IMG/VR virus record: IMGVR_UViG_3300009182_000043
Span: 1-64,000 of that record
Origin: a virus
Length of the DNA: 64,000 bases
Strand: one strand, 5' to 3'
A model generated the notes under the pieces. It made no database searches. It was given only the letters and a program-made list of their open reading frames with translations, and had not been told where the DNA came from. The position numbers and the translations under genes were made by a program. Every line of letters starts with the position of its first letter. Position 1 is the stretch's first letter. Below are positions 18,126 to 28,545 of the stretch, in pieces.

Positions 18126-19568
18126 TCAATCTTTAATGTAAGTAGCCAAATAATTCAACACTGTGGTAGTTGCACCAATTCTAGAAGCATATAAATTCAC
18201 ATTTCCACCAGCTATACTTGTACTCACGCTTACTATATCAGTGTCGTCGGAACTAATATATCCATAAACAGTAATATAACTATCTGTACCATCATGTATA
18301 ACTAACGCTTCTAGTGCTTCATAAGTCGTGCTATTTGACACTTTTATTATATATTTAGCAGTTCTATAAGTTGTTATTGGGAACGTATCAATTAAAGTTT
18401 CGGTTGTAATTGTGATGTTTGCGCTGTTACCAACAATGCTTCCCATTGCTAGTGTACCAGGAACTTTTACAGTTGTATTTGATGTTCCAATTGTAATATT
18501 GCTTATTGCGGAAGAACCAATTCCTGTAAATATTCCGGCTGCTCCGCTTGTTGTGTTTGCGGCAATTGTTGCATTACCAAGACTTATTGCACCGTAACTA
18601 GCATCTCCGCTTGAATTAATATTAACTGCATTTAGATTAGCAGTACCACTAAGTTTAGTAGCGTCTAATCCACTTAGATAGTATCCGTTACCTAAATAAT
18701 AATTAGTGCTGATGTCTATATTTCCACCAACTGCTAATACGTTTGAGGTATCATTAAATGTGAATTTAGAACTATGTGTAGCTGTATTTGAACTAGAGAT
18801 ATAAATTACATGAGTATTACCACTACTAAAATGTAGATTACCGTATAAATCATCTGCTACTAGATTTCCGCTAATAGTAACATTACCAGTACCATTTGGA
18901 TCAATAACGATACTATCATTTGTGTTTACACTACTGATAGTATTACCAACAATGTTCAAATTACCTAAATTAGCATTTGAAATAGTAGAACTAGATGTAG
19001 TACCAAGACCAATATCTCCGGTGTATCTTGCACCAGTGATATAAACGCTCTTACCAGTGACACCGGTACCAATTCCTGTTGGAATGTTTGTACCAATAAA
19101 GTGTAGTACACCTGACTGATAATCAAAGTACCATTGGTCATCAAGAGCAGTTGGACTTGTTACACCTGCAGCCGTAATCTTGTTTGCAGAAATTGTTACT
19201 TGAGTTGTTTTATTAGAACCAGTTATTCCTGAGTTAGCAATATAAACACTAACAATATAGTCAGCACCAAACTCAGGACTTATCCAGTCAGTTAAATTTG
19301 TTTTCCAAGTTCTGTTATCTGCGGCACTATTATCTTCTGTACATTCAACTGTAGTTGCACCTGAATAAACAGTAACAACCGTACTTGATGTAGCAATACT
19401 AGCTGAGATTAAATCTGAACGTTGCCAAATTCTATCGCCGCGAATTAATAATGGGCTAGAAATGCTTTCTTCAAAACCCTGCTTGGTTGTTCCCAAGTCA
19501 GTCTTAGTTTTACCGTAGGCTATTTTCTTCCAAAGATAATCAACTTTTTGTGAGTCTGAAATAGCCAT
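18126..19568 (-). CDS. Virion structural/fibre protein, 480 aa
   Basis: The N-terminus (KVDYLWKKIAYGKTKTD, then ESISSPLLIRGDRIWQRSDL) is a recurring start in T4-like aquatic phage structural proteins and differs from the other anchors in this island. About 170 residues of non-repetitive sequence with a [WYFDYQSGVLHFIGTNIP] segment follow, then fibre repeats. The last 90 residues (TYRTAKYIIKVSNSTTYEAL through ATTVLNYLATYIKD) resemble the C-termini of the 756-aa and 226-aa genes. Its ATG overlaps the stop of the 1990-aa gene by one base (TAATG), so translation is coupled. A connector-like role between tail and fibre is possible but not shown. Confidence 0.7.
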   Translation of the reverse strand: MAISDSQKVDYLWKKIAYGKTKTDLGTTKQGFEESISSPLLIRGDRIWQRSDLISASIATSSTVVTVYSGATTVECTEDNSAADNRTWKTNLTDWISPEFGADYIVSVYIANSGITGSNKTTQVTISANKITAAGVTSPTALDDQWYFDYQSGVLHFIGTNIPTGIGTGVTGKSVYITGARYTGDIGLGTTSSSTISNANLGNLNIVGNTISSVNTNDSIVIDPNGTGNVTISGNLVADDLYGNLHFSSGNTHVIYISSSNTATHSSKFTFNDTSNVLAVGGNIDISTNYYLGNGYYLSGLDATKLSGTANLNAVNINSSGDASYGAISLGNATIAANTTSGAAGIFTGIGSSAISNITIGTSNTTVKVPGTLAMGSIVGNSANITITTETLIDTFPITTYRTAKYIIKVSNSTTYEALEALVIHDGTDSYITVYGYISSDDTDIVSVSTSIAGGNVNLYASRIGATTTVLNYLATYIKD

Positions 19569-22500
19569 TAACTAAAGCTCCATGATGTAATATAATCACC
19601 TGATGCTAGTGCAATACTAAACAGTACTTGATTACCTGAATTCCCTGGTGAGCTTGTACTACCTTCACCAAACGTTATTTTATACGTTGCCCCTGATATT
19701 ACTGAACCTGTTGGTACTACTGAACCGTCAGCACATCCGCTATCGTTTGCACCCGCTACCCCTGCACCAAAATATGCAACGTGTGCATCTAACCATCCGT
19801 TAGTTGCATATGGTAGTGAATCTGTTACACCCGGTACTGCAAAGCGCAAGCCAGAAATCTTACCTGTAATTGTCACACTGAAGCTACTCTTACTCGCTCT
19901 TACAAATGCACCTCTGAAATACTGTGTACCACTACGTCCAGTAGACAAATTAGGTCCTACTGGTAAGTAACCAGTTGACAAGTCAGTTACAAAATTCTTT
20001 AATTGATTGAAACGAACAATTGCTTCATCAGTACCTGCTACTGTTTGAGCGCCAGACCATAGACCACTTGTGTAATAGTTTGTTGCTGTTACATAAGCCG
20101 GTGTAGCGCCTGATGCACTAGCAATTACAATACGTTTGGCAGCGTTGCTATTTGGTACAGCACCTACAGGGATAGTACAACTGATATTATCCTCTACAAA
20201 TCCGCTAGGAGTAGCATTGAATACTTGAATCTTTTTAGTATGTGTAGCATAAGCACTTGAACCATTAACATTAGTTGCCAAAAACTTGATGGTTTGAACT
20301 GCGGCTACTCCAGCGACACCACCAATGTTAATTGTCTGACTACCAATTGTATATTGATTGCTACTTGTATTACCTGTATTAGCGTTTGGTATTCCACCTG
20401 ACAAGAATGTACTAGCGCCATCTAAACTACTATAAGTCTTAGTCTGTGATGCAATTACGTTTCCTGTAGTGCTTTCATCATTTGTGCCGGCTTCAATTTG
20501 GAATGGTGTAGTTGTATTTTGATATGTTTGACCAATCCAGTTATAGATATTAGCACCAGTTAAAGTAATTGTTGGGCTACCTGTATTGTAGTATGGAATA
20601 CCTGAGACATAACGATAAGTTCCGTTTGTAGCATTGCTGATTGTGGCAACTGATACATCAACTGTTGGCACACTTGTTACATCATCTTTTACAAATTCAA
20701 CAATGTTTGTGTTACCAGTTGCTGTATGACTTATTTTGAAATTGTTTACCCCTACTGACAGTACAGAGTTTGTTTTAGATATTTTTGCTTTGAAGCCTTT
20801 ATATAAACTAGGGCTATAAATTGATGCTCCAAATGTAGTTGTTGCACCTGTAGCATCCAATAAATTATAGTCACTTTCTGATGATAACACCAATGACTGA
20901 TTGGTTCCAGAATTATCACTAGAAGTTAATGTAATGTTACCATCTTCTGAGCCATTAATAAATGCACGTAAGTATCCACTGTCAGCATTGTATGCAAATG
21001 TTGACATTACTACAGTTTCTACCGGAGTGCCTGTAGTCACACGACTAATGCTTGATCCTGCTGTTGTAGATACTGTTCCACCTGTGTTATTTGCAAAATT
21101 GACTGCAAGATATGGGCTTGTTCCAACACTAGACTGGAAAGCAATAGTCTTACTGCTTAGTCCGTTTGGTGCAGAAATACTTGGGTTATAGATTTTAATT
21201 GATGAGGTGCTGTTTGGACCTGTTGCAATATAAGAAGGTGTCGCTGTACTATGACTTGTTAATGTCAATGTAATTGTTTTAGTTCCTGTACCAGAATTTT
21301 GTCCAGTAGCATAAACATGGCTCTTACGTCCGCCACCTACACCACCGGCTACACTATCACTACTGATTGTGTCAGTATTTCCATCGCCCCAATTAATTGT
21401 ATACGTTACAGTTGCACCTGAAGTATTTGTAGTTGTGTTCTCCAAATAGAATGTATCACCCTCGCTAACATACAGTGTGCTACCAGTTAATGCACTACCA
21501 CCTATACTACCTCTATACAAACTGAATCCAACGATTGGATTAGCGGTATATATGATAATGTAGCCGGTGCGAGTAAAGCTTGCTTCACTACCCTTACCAG
21601 AACCACCATTATTGTATGCTCTAACTGTTACAGTGAATGGACTACCTGAATTAGTAGAATAAGTATGAGTTGGTGTAGTAGATGTAGCACCTGTAGTTTG
21701 ACTGCCATCACCCCAATCAATATCATAGCGATTTGGATTACCTACGCTTGTAATTGTCAGTGTAACTAGTGTTCCTGCACCACCTGCTGTTGGGCTAGCA
21801 GTAAAGCTAACACTCTTTACATAAGTATTGTTTCGCACATTTTCAAGTGCTTCGTTTAAATCGTCAATTGCGTCAGTCACTTTAGTCTCTGTTGTCCATG
21901 ATGTTATTGAACCCGGTGATACTAAGTCGGTATCTATAGGACCTCCTAAAGGTATTGTATTACCTACACTACCCGAAATTCCACCAGTAACACTAATAGT
22001 ACCATTAATTATAATATTCCCAGTAATATTTGCATCTTGTTGTACTTCTAAATTTCCTACTCTTAAATTACCATACTCATTGAATGTTACTACGTTGTCA
22101 GTTACTGATACGTTACTGCCCAATGCAAATTCTGCATTACTAGTATCCCAACCTATAAATGCATCAACTGGTGTTGTGGTATAATTATGAATTAGTGTAC
22201 CACGATCCATATTATTGTTTGATACTAATGGATTACCGTTTTGTCCGCCACCTATTTCAGTTATTGGGTCTGTTACGTAAGTTACAGTAGTTTGAATATA
22301 AGTTACTGCACCCTTAACATCTAAATTACCTTGAATTGTTGCATCTCCGGATACTGATATGTTATTTGCAGAAATATTACCCTGAGCATCACGCAATACA
22401 AGTGTATCACCGGTAGCTGAGGTGTTTGAATTAATAAAGCCGGTACTAACATCAACCCATGCATACCCAAGATTTTGCGGATCTTTAAAATATTGATAAA

Positions 22501-25500
22501 CTTTAGAAGTATCTGTGTCTAACCACATATCCCCTAATTTAGCATTGGTTGGTGCAGTTGCTTGTGTTGCAAAGGTAGTAACTACTTTTCCGTCACGTGT
22601 AAGATTATTACCTACACTTAAATTACTTGTAATTTCAACTGAATTTGATGTCTTGTCAAACAATACTGTAGATGTTTTTAATGTTCCGCCATCGTTATAC
22701 AATATTGCTTTGTTAGCACCAGCAACTAATATATCTCCAGAAAAACTACCAGACATATGTGTAGCAATGAAACTTGATGCTGTTACACTTCCAGTAACCA
22801 CCAAGTTTCCACCAATTGACTCATCTCCAAGTACATCTAAACTAACTAGTGATCCAACACTAGTAATATTTGGCTGTGCATTGGTTGAGACTGTGTTAGC
22901 AACAGTAGCCTGTGTTGCTAAATCAGAAGTGTCTGAATGACCAGCATTATCAGCATATACGGCATTTGCTACTTTACCTAAAACATTTCCGCCTGTAATA
23001 TTTGATATATTACTACCGTCACCCGCTAGATAATCGGCTGATAGTAATTCACCAACAGTTAAATTCACTGCAATTGAAGCAGAATCATTTACTATCAAAC
23101 TTACTAAAGTGCCTACACTAGTAATATTTGGTTGACTACTTGCAGTTACATGCAATGCATAATTAGCAACGTTAGCTTGCGCCGTATTGTCAGCAAACAC
23201 AGCATTTGCTACTTTATCTGTAACGTTTGGACCATAAATATTATATAAACCTGATGCTTCACCTGCAACATTACCTACAGTTAACATATTGTTAACTATA
23301 CCGCTATTAGCAGTGAACGTATCTAGCGTAGTAGGTCCATTAACGTTTAAGAAGTTTAATATACCAATTTCGTTAATGTTTGGTTGAATGTTATCGTGAA
23401 CCACATTAGCAATATAAGCACTGTCTGCTGTTAAACTTGATCCTGCAAAATTTGCATAATTTGCATTTGCTACATCACCTTGTATGTTAGCACCGGAGAT
23501 GTTTCCAATTTGATAACCGTCACCAACTAAGTAAATACCGGTGATTGTGTCACTAGCAGAAATATTAGAAACGCTTATGTTTCCTGATACTGTTAAATCA
23601 GTTAATGTGCCGACACTAGTAATATTTGGTTGATAATTGGTAGTAACTGTTCCGGCACGTAATGCAGTGTTTGAAATGTTTGCAAAGTTTGCAGTATTTG
23701 CTTGTTTGGCTAAATTAACGTTACCAACAACATTAGCACCTTGAATGTTTGCGAGATATGTAGCATTACCTGAAAAGAAATTAGCAATTGCTATATTACC
23801 TAATACGGCATTTCCAGCAGTTAAATTACCTGAAACATTTAATAAGGTAAGCAACCCAACAGCAGTAATGTTTGGTTGATCTCCAATTACGACATTACCA
23901 GCATAGTTGGCATAGTTGGCATTTTCAGCACTATCAGAGAAAATTGCATTAGCTACTTTTCCAGTAATATTTGAACCAGTAACACTAGTTAAATTGCTTC
24001 CATCACCAATAAAATAATTACCACGGATTTCGTCCCCAAGGTTTGCGCTACCAGAAGTTATTACTCCAGAAATTGTTAAACTTGTTAGTGTACCAACACT
24101 AGTGATATTTGATTGAGCACCTTGAGTTACATAGCCTGCTAAACCTGCATTGTCAGAAAAGATTGCATTTGCGACTTTACCAGTAACATTTGCTCCGGTT
24201 ATATTACTTAAATTGCCACCCTCACCAATAATATGAGTGGCAATAATATGGTCACCTAGACTTGCGTTTTGTGATGTAATTGGTCCATCAACTGTTAAAC
24301 TGGTCAATGTACCCAAACTAGTAATGTTTGATTGATCGGCTGCTGTTACATGTCCTGCTAATAAACTTGTTCCTGCACTAACAGAATAAGTAGCATTTGA
24401 TACTTCACCTATTACGTTTCCACCAGTAATTCCAAATAATCTGTAACCATTACCAACAAAGAAATTAGCGGTTACTACATTACCAAGACTTGGGTTAACT
24501 GTAGGACTTACTGCTAAACTAGTTAGTGTTCCAAAGCTTCTAATATTTGGCTGTGCTGAATCATTAACTGTATTTGCAACTCCTGCGATACCTGCACTAT
24601 TTGCATAAACTGCATTCGATACAAAGCCAGTAACATTTGCACCAGTAACATTTGATAGTCTACTACCGTCACCAATAAAATAACTAGCATGTAAATTGCC
24701 GTATTCATGTATAATTAAATTGTTTGCAACTAAACTTACATTACTTGCAACAGAAAATTCTTGATTTGTATCATCCCAACCAACAAACGCATCAACTGCA
24801 TTATTTGTGAAATAATGCATTACTGTACCGCGAGCATTATAATCATCTGCTTGAGTTAGTACACCACCTGTTGGGTTTGCACCTAATTGAAGAATTGGAT
24901 CTTCAATACGTATTGTTTGAACATCTGCATAAATTGCATTACCTTCAACAATAAGATTACCAACAATAGTAGCATCACCTCCAACAATTAGTGATGAGTT
25001 AGCAATTAATGCACCGGTAACTGTTAGATTTGCTAAATTACCAACTTGATTAATGTTTGGTTGATAATTACCAATAACAGTAGTTGACGTATTAGATTGG
25101 GTACTGTTTAATGTAACCAGTGCATAGTGTGCATAGTTAGCATTTGCGACTTCGCCAAATACATTTGCCCCTGCAATATAAGATATTCCTGCACCGTTAC
25201 CAGCAAATGATGTTGCATTAAGTTGACCAGTAACATTGTTATATGTTAGTGTAGCATCACCACTAAATGCACCATTATTATTAAACTGAATGGATTGATT
25301 GCTGCCGCCGGGTGTTGTTAGTGCCGCATCTTTAAAGAATAGTGTTCCAAACCCATCAGTAGCAACTACTTGGTCAGGATTTCCACCTTGAATACTAATG
25401 TTACTAATACTACCAAGATTTGCAAAGTTACTAACTTCTAGGGAGTTGGCTATTATATTACCATTGCTGTCAACAACTGCTATTGTGGGTTCTAGTCCTA

Positions 25501-25540
25501 CTGAGAACCCTGATTGCGAATTAAACTTTTTTAATGCCAT
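19568..25540 (-). CDS. Giant tail-fibre protein, 1990 aa, with PKD-like domains and receptor-binding tip
   Basis: The N-terminus [FNSQSGFSVGLEPTIAVVDSNGNI] matches the 756- and 226-aa genes, a third anchor class. Residues about 30-1200 are tandem units with ITSVGTLTSLTV and GDGSNLTSVTGSNITGKV, including two [DPI...RGTxxHxYTTxxVDAFxGWDxxN] modules (about 210-290 and 1090-1160). After a [TKVTDAIDDLNEALENVRNN] hinge, residues about 1240-1445 hold PKD-like Ig domains (DIDWGDGS, TINWGDGN, HTYST). The C-terminal 200 residues, with YFRGAFVRASKSSFSVTITG and GWLDAHVAYFGAGVAG, resemble large receptor-binding tips of aquatic T4-like fibres. At 1990 residues it is the longest complete gene in the window. 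A role as major long fibre is inferred. Confidence 0.85.
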   Translation of the reverse strand: MALKKFNSQSGFSVGLEPTIAVVDSNGNIIANSLEVSNFANLGSISNISIQGGNPDQVVATDGFGTLFFKDAALTTPGGSNQSIQFNNNGAFSGDATLTYNNVTGQLNATSFAGNGAGISYIAGANVFGEVANANYAHYALVTLNSTQSNTSTTVIGNYQPNINQVGNLANLTVTGALIANSSLIVGGDATIVGNLIVEGNAIYADVQTIRIEDPILQLGANPTGGVLTQADDYNARGTVMHYFTNNAVDAFVGWDDTNQEFSVASNVSLVANNLIIHEYGNLHASYFIGDGSRLSNVTGANVTGFVSNAVYANSAGIAGVANTVNDSAQPNIRSFGTLTSLAVSPTVNPSLGNVVTANFFVGNGYRLFGITGGNVIGEVSNATYSVSAGTSLLAGHVTAADQSNITSLGTLTSLTVDGPITSQNASLGDHIIATHIIGEGGNLSNITGANVTGKVANAIFSDNAGLAGYVTQGAQSNITSVGTLTSLTISGVITSGSANLGDEIRGNYFIGDGSNLTSVTGSNITGKVANAIFSDSAENANYANYAGNVVIGDQPNITAVGLLTLLNVSGNLTAGNAVLGNIAIANFFSGNATYLANIQGANVVGNVNLAKQANTANFANISNTALRAGTVTTNYQPNITSVGTLTDLTVSGNISVSNISASDTITGIYLVGDGYQIGNISGANIQGDVANANYANFAGSSLTADSAYIANVVHDNIQPNINEIGILNFLNVNGPTTLDTFTANSGIVNNMLTVGNVAGEASGLYNIYGPNVTDKVANAVFADNTAQANVANYALHVTASSQPNITSVGTLVSLIVNDSASIAVNLTVGELLSADYLAGDGSNISNITGGNVLGKVANAVYADNAGHSDTSDLATQATVANTVSTNAQPNITSVGSLVSLDVLGDESIGGNLVVTGSVTASSFIATHMSGSFSGDILVAGANKAILYNDGGTLKTSTVLFDKTSNSVEITSNLSVGNNLTRDGKVVTTFATQATAPTNAKLGDMWLDTDTSKVYQYFKDPQNLGYAWVDVSTGFINSNTSATGDTLVLRDAQGNISANNISVSGDATIQGNLDVKGAVTYIQTTVTYVTDPITEIGGGQNGNPLVSNNNMDRGTLIHNYTTTPVDAFIGWDTSNAEFALGSNVSVTDNVVTFNEYGNLRVGNLEVQQDANITGNIIINGTISVTGGISGSVGNTIPLGGPIDTDLVSPGSITSWTTETKVTDAIDDLNEALENVRNNTYVKSVSFTASPTAGGAGTLVTLTITSVGNPNRYDIDWGDGSQTTGATSTTPTHTYSTNSGSPFTVTVRAYNNGGSGKGSEASFTRTGYIIIYTANPIVGFSLYRGSIGGSALTGSTLYVSEGDTFYLENTTTNTSGATVTYTINWGDGNTDTISSDSVAGGVGGGRKSHVYATGQNSGTGTKTITLTLTSHSTATPSYIATGPNSTSSIKIYNPSISAPNGLSSKTIAFQSSVGTSPYLAVNFANNTGGTVSTTAGSSISRVTTGTPVETVVMSTFAYNADSGYLRAFINGSEDGNITLTSSDNSGTNQSLVLSSESDYNLLDATGATTTFGASIYSPSLYKGFKAKISKTNSVLSVGVNNFKISHTATGNTNIVEFVKDDVTSVPTVDVSVATISNATNGTYRYVSGIPYYNTGSPTITLTGANIYNWIGQTYQNTTTPFQIEAGTNDESTTGNVIASQTKTYSSLDGASTFLSGGIPNANTGNTSSNQYTIGSQTINIGGVAGVAAVQTIKFLATNVNGSSAYATHTKKIQVFNATPSGFVEDNISCTIPVGAVPNSNAAKRIVIASASGATPAYVTATNYYTSGLWSGAQTVAGTDEAIVRFNQLKNFVTDLSTGYLPVGPNLSTGRSGTQYFRGAFVRASKSSFSVTITGKISGLRFAVPGVTDSLPYATNGWLDAHVAYFGAGVAGANDSGCADGSVVPTGSVISGATYKITFGEGSTSSPGNSGNQVLFSIALASGDYITSWSFS

Positions 25541-25559
25541 AAATTTTTATCTGGCTCTC

Positions 25560-27830
25560 TTAAATTGTACTAAACTGTGTAGTCCACACAGTTGAATTAC
25601 TACTAGAAGGACTAACTGTTAATCTTATATTGCCACCTGCAAACGATACAGCTAACACACCAGTTAAACCTCCCATATTAACACTCCCATATACAGAATA
25701 GTCTACAGCAGTACCATTATGCACAGCAGAAACTGACTCAACACTATATTTAGCACCCATAGATTCTTCACCTTTTACAGTAAAAATTACTCCTCGGATA
25801 CCAGTTGCGCTTACACTTGCTATAACTTGATTTGGTACTGTGCTAGTTGTAGTCACAGTAGACCATAAAATTTTTGTTTGACCTAACGAAATACTATTAT
25901 TTGACGTTAAATTATTTGACGTTAAGTTACCAGTAACTGTTACATTACCCTTAATACTAGTTACTGCGGTAGATATGTCAACTACATTAGCAGTACCAGT
26001 TGTGCTGATAGTTACATTGCTATTAGGATAAACAGATATACTGCTGTTACCACTAGCAAGTCTATTACTTACTGGAGTGGTAAATGCAATTCCACCAAAT
26101 CCATTGGTAGTTAATACTTGTCCGGCAGTCCCATCATGCGATGGATAAATTAATCCACCTGCAACTAATTGATTGATGTTTGCTGTACCACTTATATCTA
26201 CATTAGCAAGTGTACCAACACTAGTAATTTGTGGTTGTGCTGATGTTTGAATTGTTCCTTCTAAGTTACCAATAAAAGTGTCTGCTTTGATGTTTGCGTA
26301 CTGTGTAGATTGCACTGATTCGTTTGGATATCCAGTAACATCTTCTCTTGCTTCAAATTGCCCAGCAGATGTTTTCCATCCAAAGAATGTATTATACGGG
26401 CCTGATCCATCAAACTTATAATTTTGTAATATTAAGCCGCGGTCTTTACCATCATATGCTTCAGCATCAGCTCCGTTACCAGAACCACCTAGTAATATCA
26501 ACGGATCTTTTACAGCTAAATTAGTTACATTAATATATTGTGTGCTACCGCTTACAGTTAAATTACCACTAATAGTTGCATCACCCTGAGCAAAGATGTT
26601 TCCGGTGCGTACTGTGTTACTAGTCATATTGCCAACAAAATTAGCATTGCCAGTAGTCAATACACCATTTACATCAGTCAATATTGTAGTACCTAAACTA
26701 ATACCATTTGCTGATACGTACAACTGATTCCATTTAAAATTATCACTACCTAAATCATACGTAGAATTAGTAATTGGAATTAAATTTGATTTAACGTTAT
26801 TCACAACTGTTAAGTTACCTGAACTTAAATTACCTAAATATGTAGGTAAATAACTCGAAACGTTGCTATTACTATATGTTGAAAAGGGATCACCATTACT
26901 ATAATAAAATTGATTGGCAGAAATAGCTCCGATTATATTAGCACCTATACTAGAAACAGTGAGTATATTAGCTGTACCAGCAATACTTACATTAAAGTTA
27001 CCGTTTAAATCAACACTTGCATTACTTGAACCATTGCTGATATTAGCCGTGTTTAGTGATATGAACCCTAAATTACCAGAACCATCTGTTACGATTACTT
27101 GTCCAGGTAATCCGTCAACTGAGGGGTATTTAATTCCACTTGCAGTTAATCTATACGTATTTGTTCTTCCACTAACATTCATTGATTGAGCATTAGCATC
27201 AGTACTAATATTCAACGAATAAACATTTGCGGCTCCACTAACAGTTAATGAATTTAATACACCTACACTAGTAATACTTGGTTGAGTTGGTGTAGTTAAT
27301 TGTCCGCCAACAAATGTACTTGTAATTTGAGATGCATTTATTGTTGATACTTGAAAGGATCCGTCTAATGTTAATACATTAGCCAAATAGTCAAATTTGA
27401 GTGCGTCACTTGCACCGGCGTTACCTACATTGTTGTAAAGAATTGCAGTATTAGTTCCGGGTACAACAATATTACCAGATATATTTCCAACAACGTTACC
27501 TAAAAAGTACGCGGCTGTGATATTACCAGAAGCGGTAATTTTACCTTGAACATCAAGTGTATTTGTTATTGGATTGAATTTAAGATTATCGCTTGCACCA
27601 AATCTTGGGGGTACTGCACCACTATTGATTTGAATTGCGTAAGGTGAGCCTGCAGGCTCAGAGAAGTTATAAGGTACTCCGTTAGCATAGAAAAGATAAT
27701 CAGTATAAACACCGCTGGTTGCCGAGACATTAGACGTTGTAATGTCGCCATTTGGTAATACAACAACATTAGCGATTTCTCCTACAGAGAAACCGCCCAT
27801 TGAGTTAAACGCGGTAATTATTGCTGACAT
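25560..27830 (-). CDS. Tail-fibre protein, 756 aa
   Basis: The N-terminus FNSMGGFSVGEIANVVVLPN belongs to the FNSxxGFSVG anchor class. The repeats include two SxxGLPGQVIVTDGSGNLGF-like segments with IKYPSVDG and IYPSHDG. A divergent module [DPLILLGGSGNG...DGKDRGLILQNYKFDGSGPYNTFFGWKTS] lies at about residues 440-525. The C-terminal 110 residues (VTTTSTVPNQVIASVSATGI through STVWTTQFSTI) form a non-repetitive domain related to the tips of the 226- and 480-aa genes. It has an AAGG ribosome site and a 19-nt gap to the 1990-aa gene. Adhesion function is inferred. Confidence 0.8.
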   Translation of the reverse strand: MSAIITAFNSMGGFSVGEIANVVVLPNGDITTSNVSATSGVYTDYLFYANGVPYNFSEPAGSPYAIQINSGAVPPRFGASDNLKFNPITNTLDVQGKITASGNITAAYFLGNVVGNISGNIVVPGTNTAILYNNVGNAGASDALKFDYLANVLTLDGSFQVSTINASQITSTFVGGQLTTPTQPSITSVGVLNSLTVSGAANVYSLNISTDANAQSMNVSGRTNTYRLTASGIKYPSVDGLPGQVIVTDGSGNLGFISLNTANISNGSSNASVDLNGNFNVSIAGTANILTVSSIGANIIGAISANQFYYSNGDPFSTYSNSNVSSYLPTYLGNLSSGNLTVVNNVKSNLIPITNSTYDLGSDNFKWNQLYVSANGISLGTTILTDVNGVLTTGNANFVGNMTSNTVRTGNIFAQGDATISGNLTVSGSTQYINVTNLAVKDPLILLGGSGNGADAEAYDGKDRGLILQNYKFDGSGPYNTFFGWKTSAGQFEAREDVTGYPNESVQSTQYANIKADTFIGNLEGTIQTSAQPQITSVGTLANVDISGTANINQLVAGGLIYPSHDGTAGQVLTTNGFGGIAFTTPVSNRLASGNSSISVYPNSNVTISTTGTANVVDISTAVTSIKGNVTVTGNLTSNNLTSNNSISLGQTKILWSTVTTTSTVPNQVIASVSATGIRGVIFTVKGEESMGAKYSVESVSAVHNGTAVDYSVYGSVNMGGLTGVLAVSFAGGNIRLTVSPSSSNSTVWTTQFSTI

Positions 27831-27843
27831 TTTTTATGCCTTA

Positions 27844-28524
27844 CTATTTGTATGTAGTAACCATTATTTTATAACTAGCTGGGTTAGATAATAATGGTGA
27901 AACTGTTAATTCTATATTTCCAGTGTTATATCGGACTTTGAAATCCCCTACACCCCCGTTAATATCAATGGTTCCGAATTCTGAATAAGCAATTTGAGTA
28001 CCTAAAATGCTTGCGAGTAATTTTGTTGTTTGTCTAGAATTAGCAGTAACATCGTCTGCTATAATCATGTATTCTACTGCTGAATTATTTAATCCGCTGA
28101 CTGATTGTAATACTTGGTCGGCTCCTGCACTATTTGTACTTGCAAATAACATTCTTGTTGAGCTAAATTCATAAACTCCTGCGCCCATTGTAAGAGAGTT
28201 AGCTATTAAATTTCCGTTTATAGTTACTAGATTGCTAACTTCATTGAATGTAAAATTTGTATTACCGGCTGCTATTCCGTTTTTTACAAAAGCGATAGTT
28301 GTATCAGGGGCGTCAATTTTAACATCAGCAACAATATTTCCTACTAAATTTCCATAAAAATTAGTTGCAGTTACATTTCCAACAGCAACAATATTTCTAC
28401 CAACATTAATATTGCCGCTAATGTTTGCATAAGGTGCTGTTATATTTCCACTGTCATTGATAATTGATACAGGGGGGATACCAACTGTATATCCGCCTGC
28501 TGAGTTGAAGGGTTCTGCTGCCAT
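27844..28524 (-). CDS. Minimal tail-fibre protein, 226 aa
   Basis: It has the FNSAGGYTVGIPPVSIINDS anchor, a very short repeat section (YANISGNINVGRNIVAVGNV, NFYGNLVGNIVADVKI), and a C-terminal domain of about 110 residues ending in LLASILGTQIAYSEFGTIDI and KIMVTTYK. That end matches the tips of the 756- and 480-aa proteins in outline. It is therefore the shortest anchor-plus-tip version in the island, with almost no shaft. It is the first fibre gene after the gp23 terminator and has its own GATAAATAC box 22 nt upstream. Confidence 0.75.
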   Translation of the reverse strand: MAAEPFNSAGGYTVGIPPVSIINDSGNITAPYANISGNINVGRNIVAVGNVTATNFYGNLVGNIVADVKIDAPDTTIAFVKNGIAAGNTNFTFNEVSNLVTINGNLIANSLTMGAGVYEFSSTRMLFASTNSAGADQVLQSVSGLNNSAVEYMIIADDVTANSRQTTKLLASILGTQIAYSEFGTIDINGGVGDFKVRYNTGNIELTVSPLLSNPASYKIMVTTYK

Positions 28525-28545
28525 GTATTATCCTAGATTTATTAT

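Noticed and set aside
1-28524. A diversity-generating retroelement acting on the fibre tips
   Set aside because: No reverse transcriptase gene and no template/variable repeat pair with adenine-specific differences was seen in the window. Block-wise recombination explains the pattern better.
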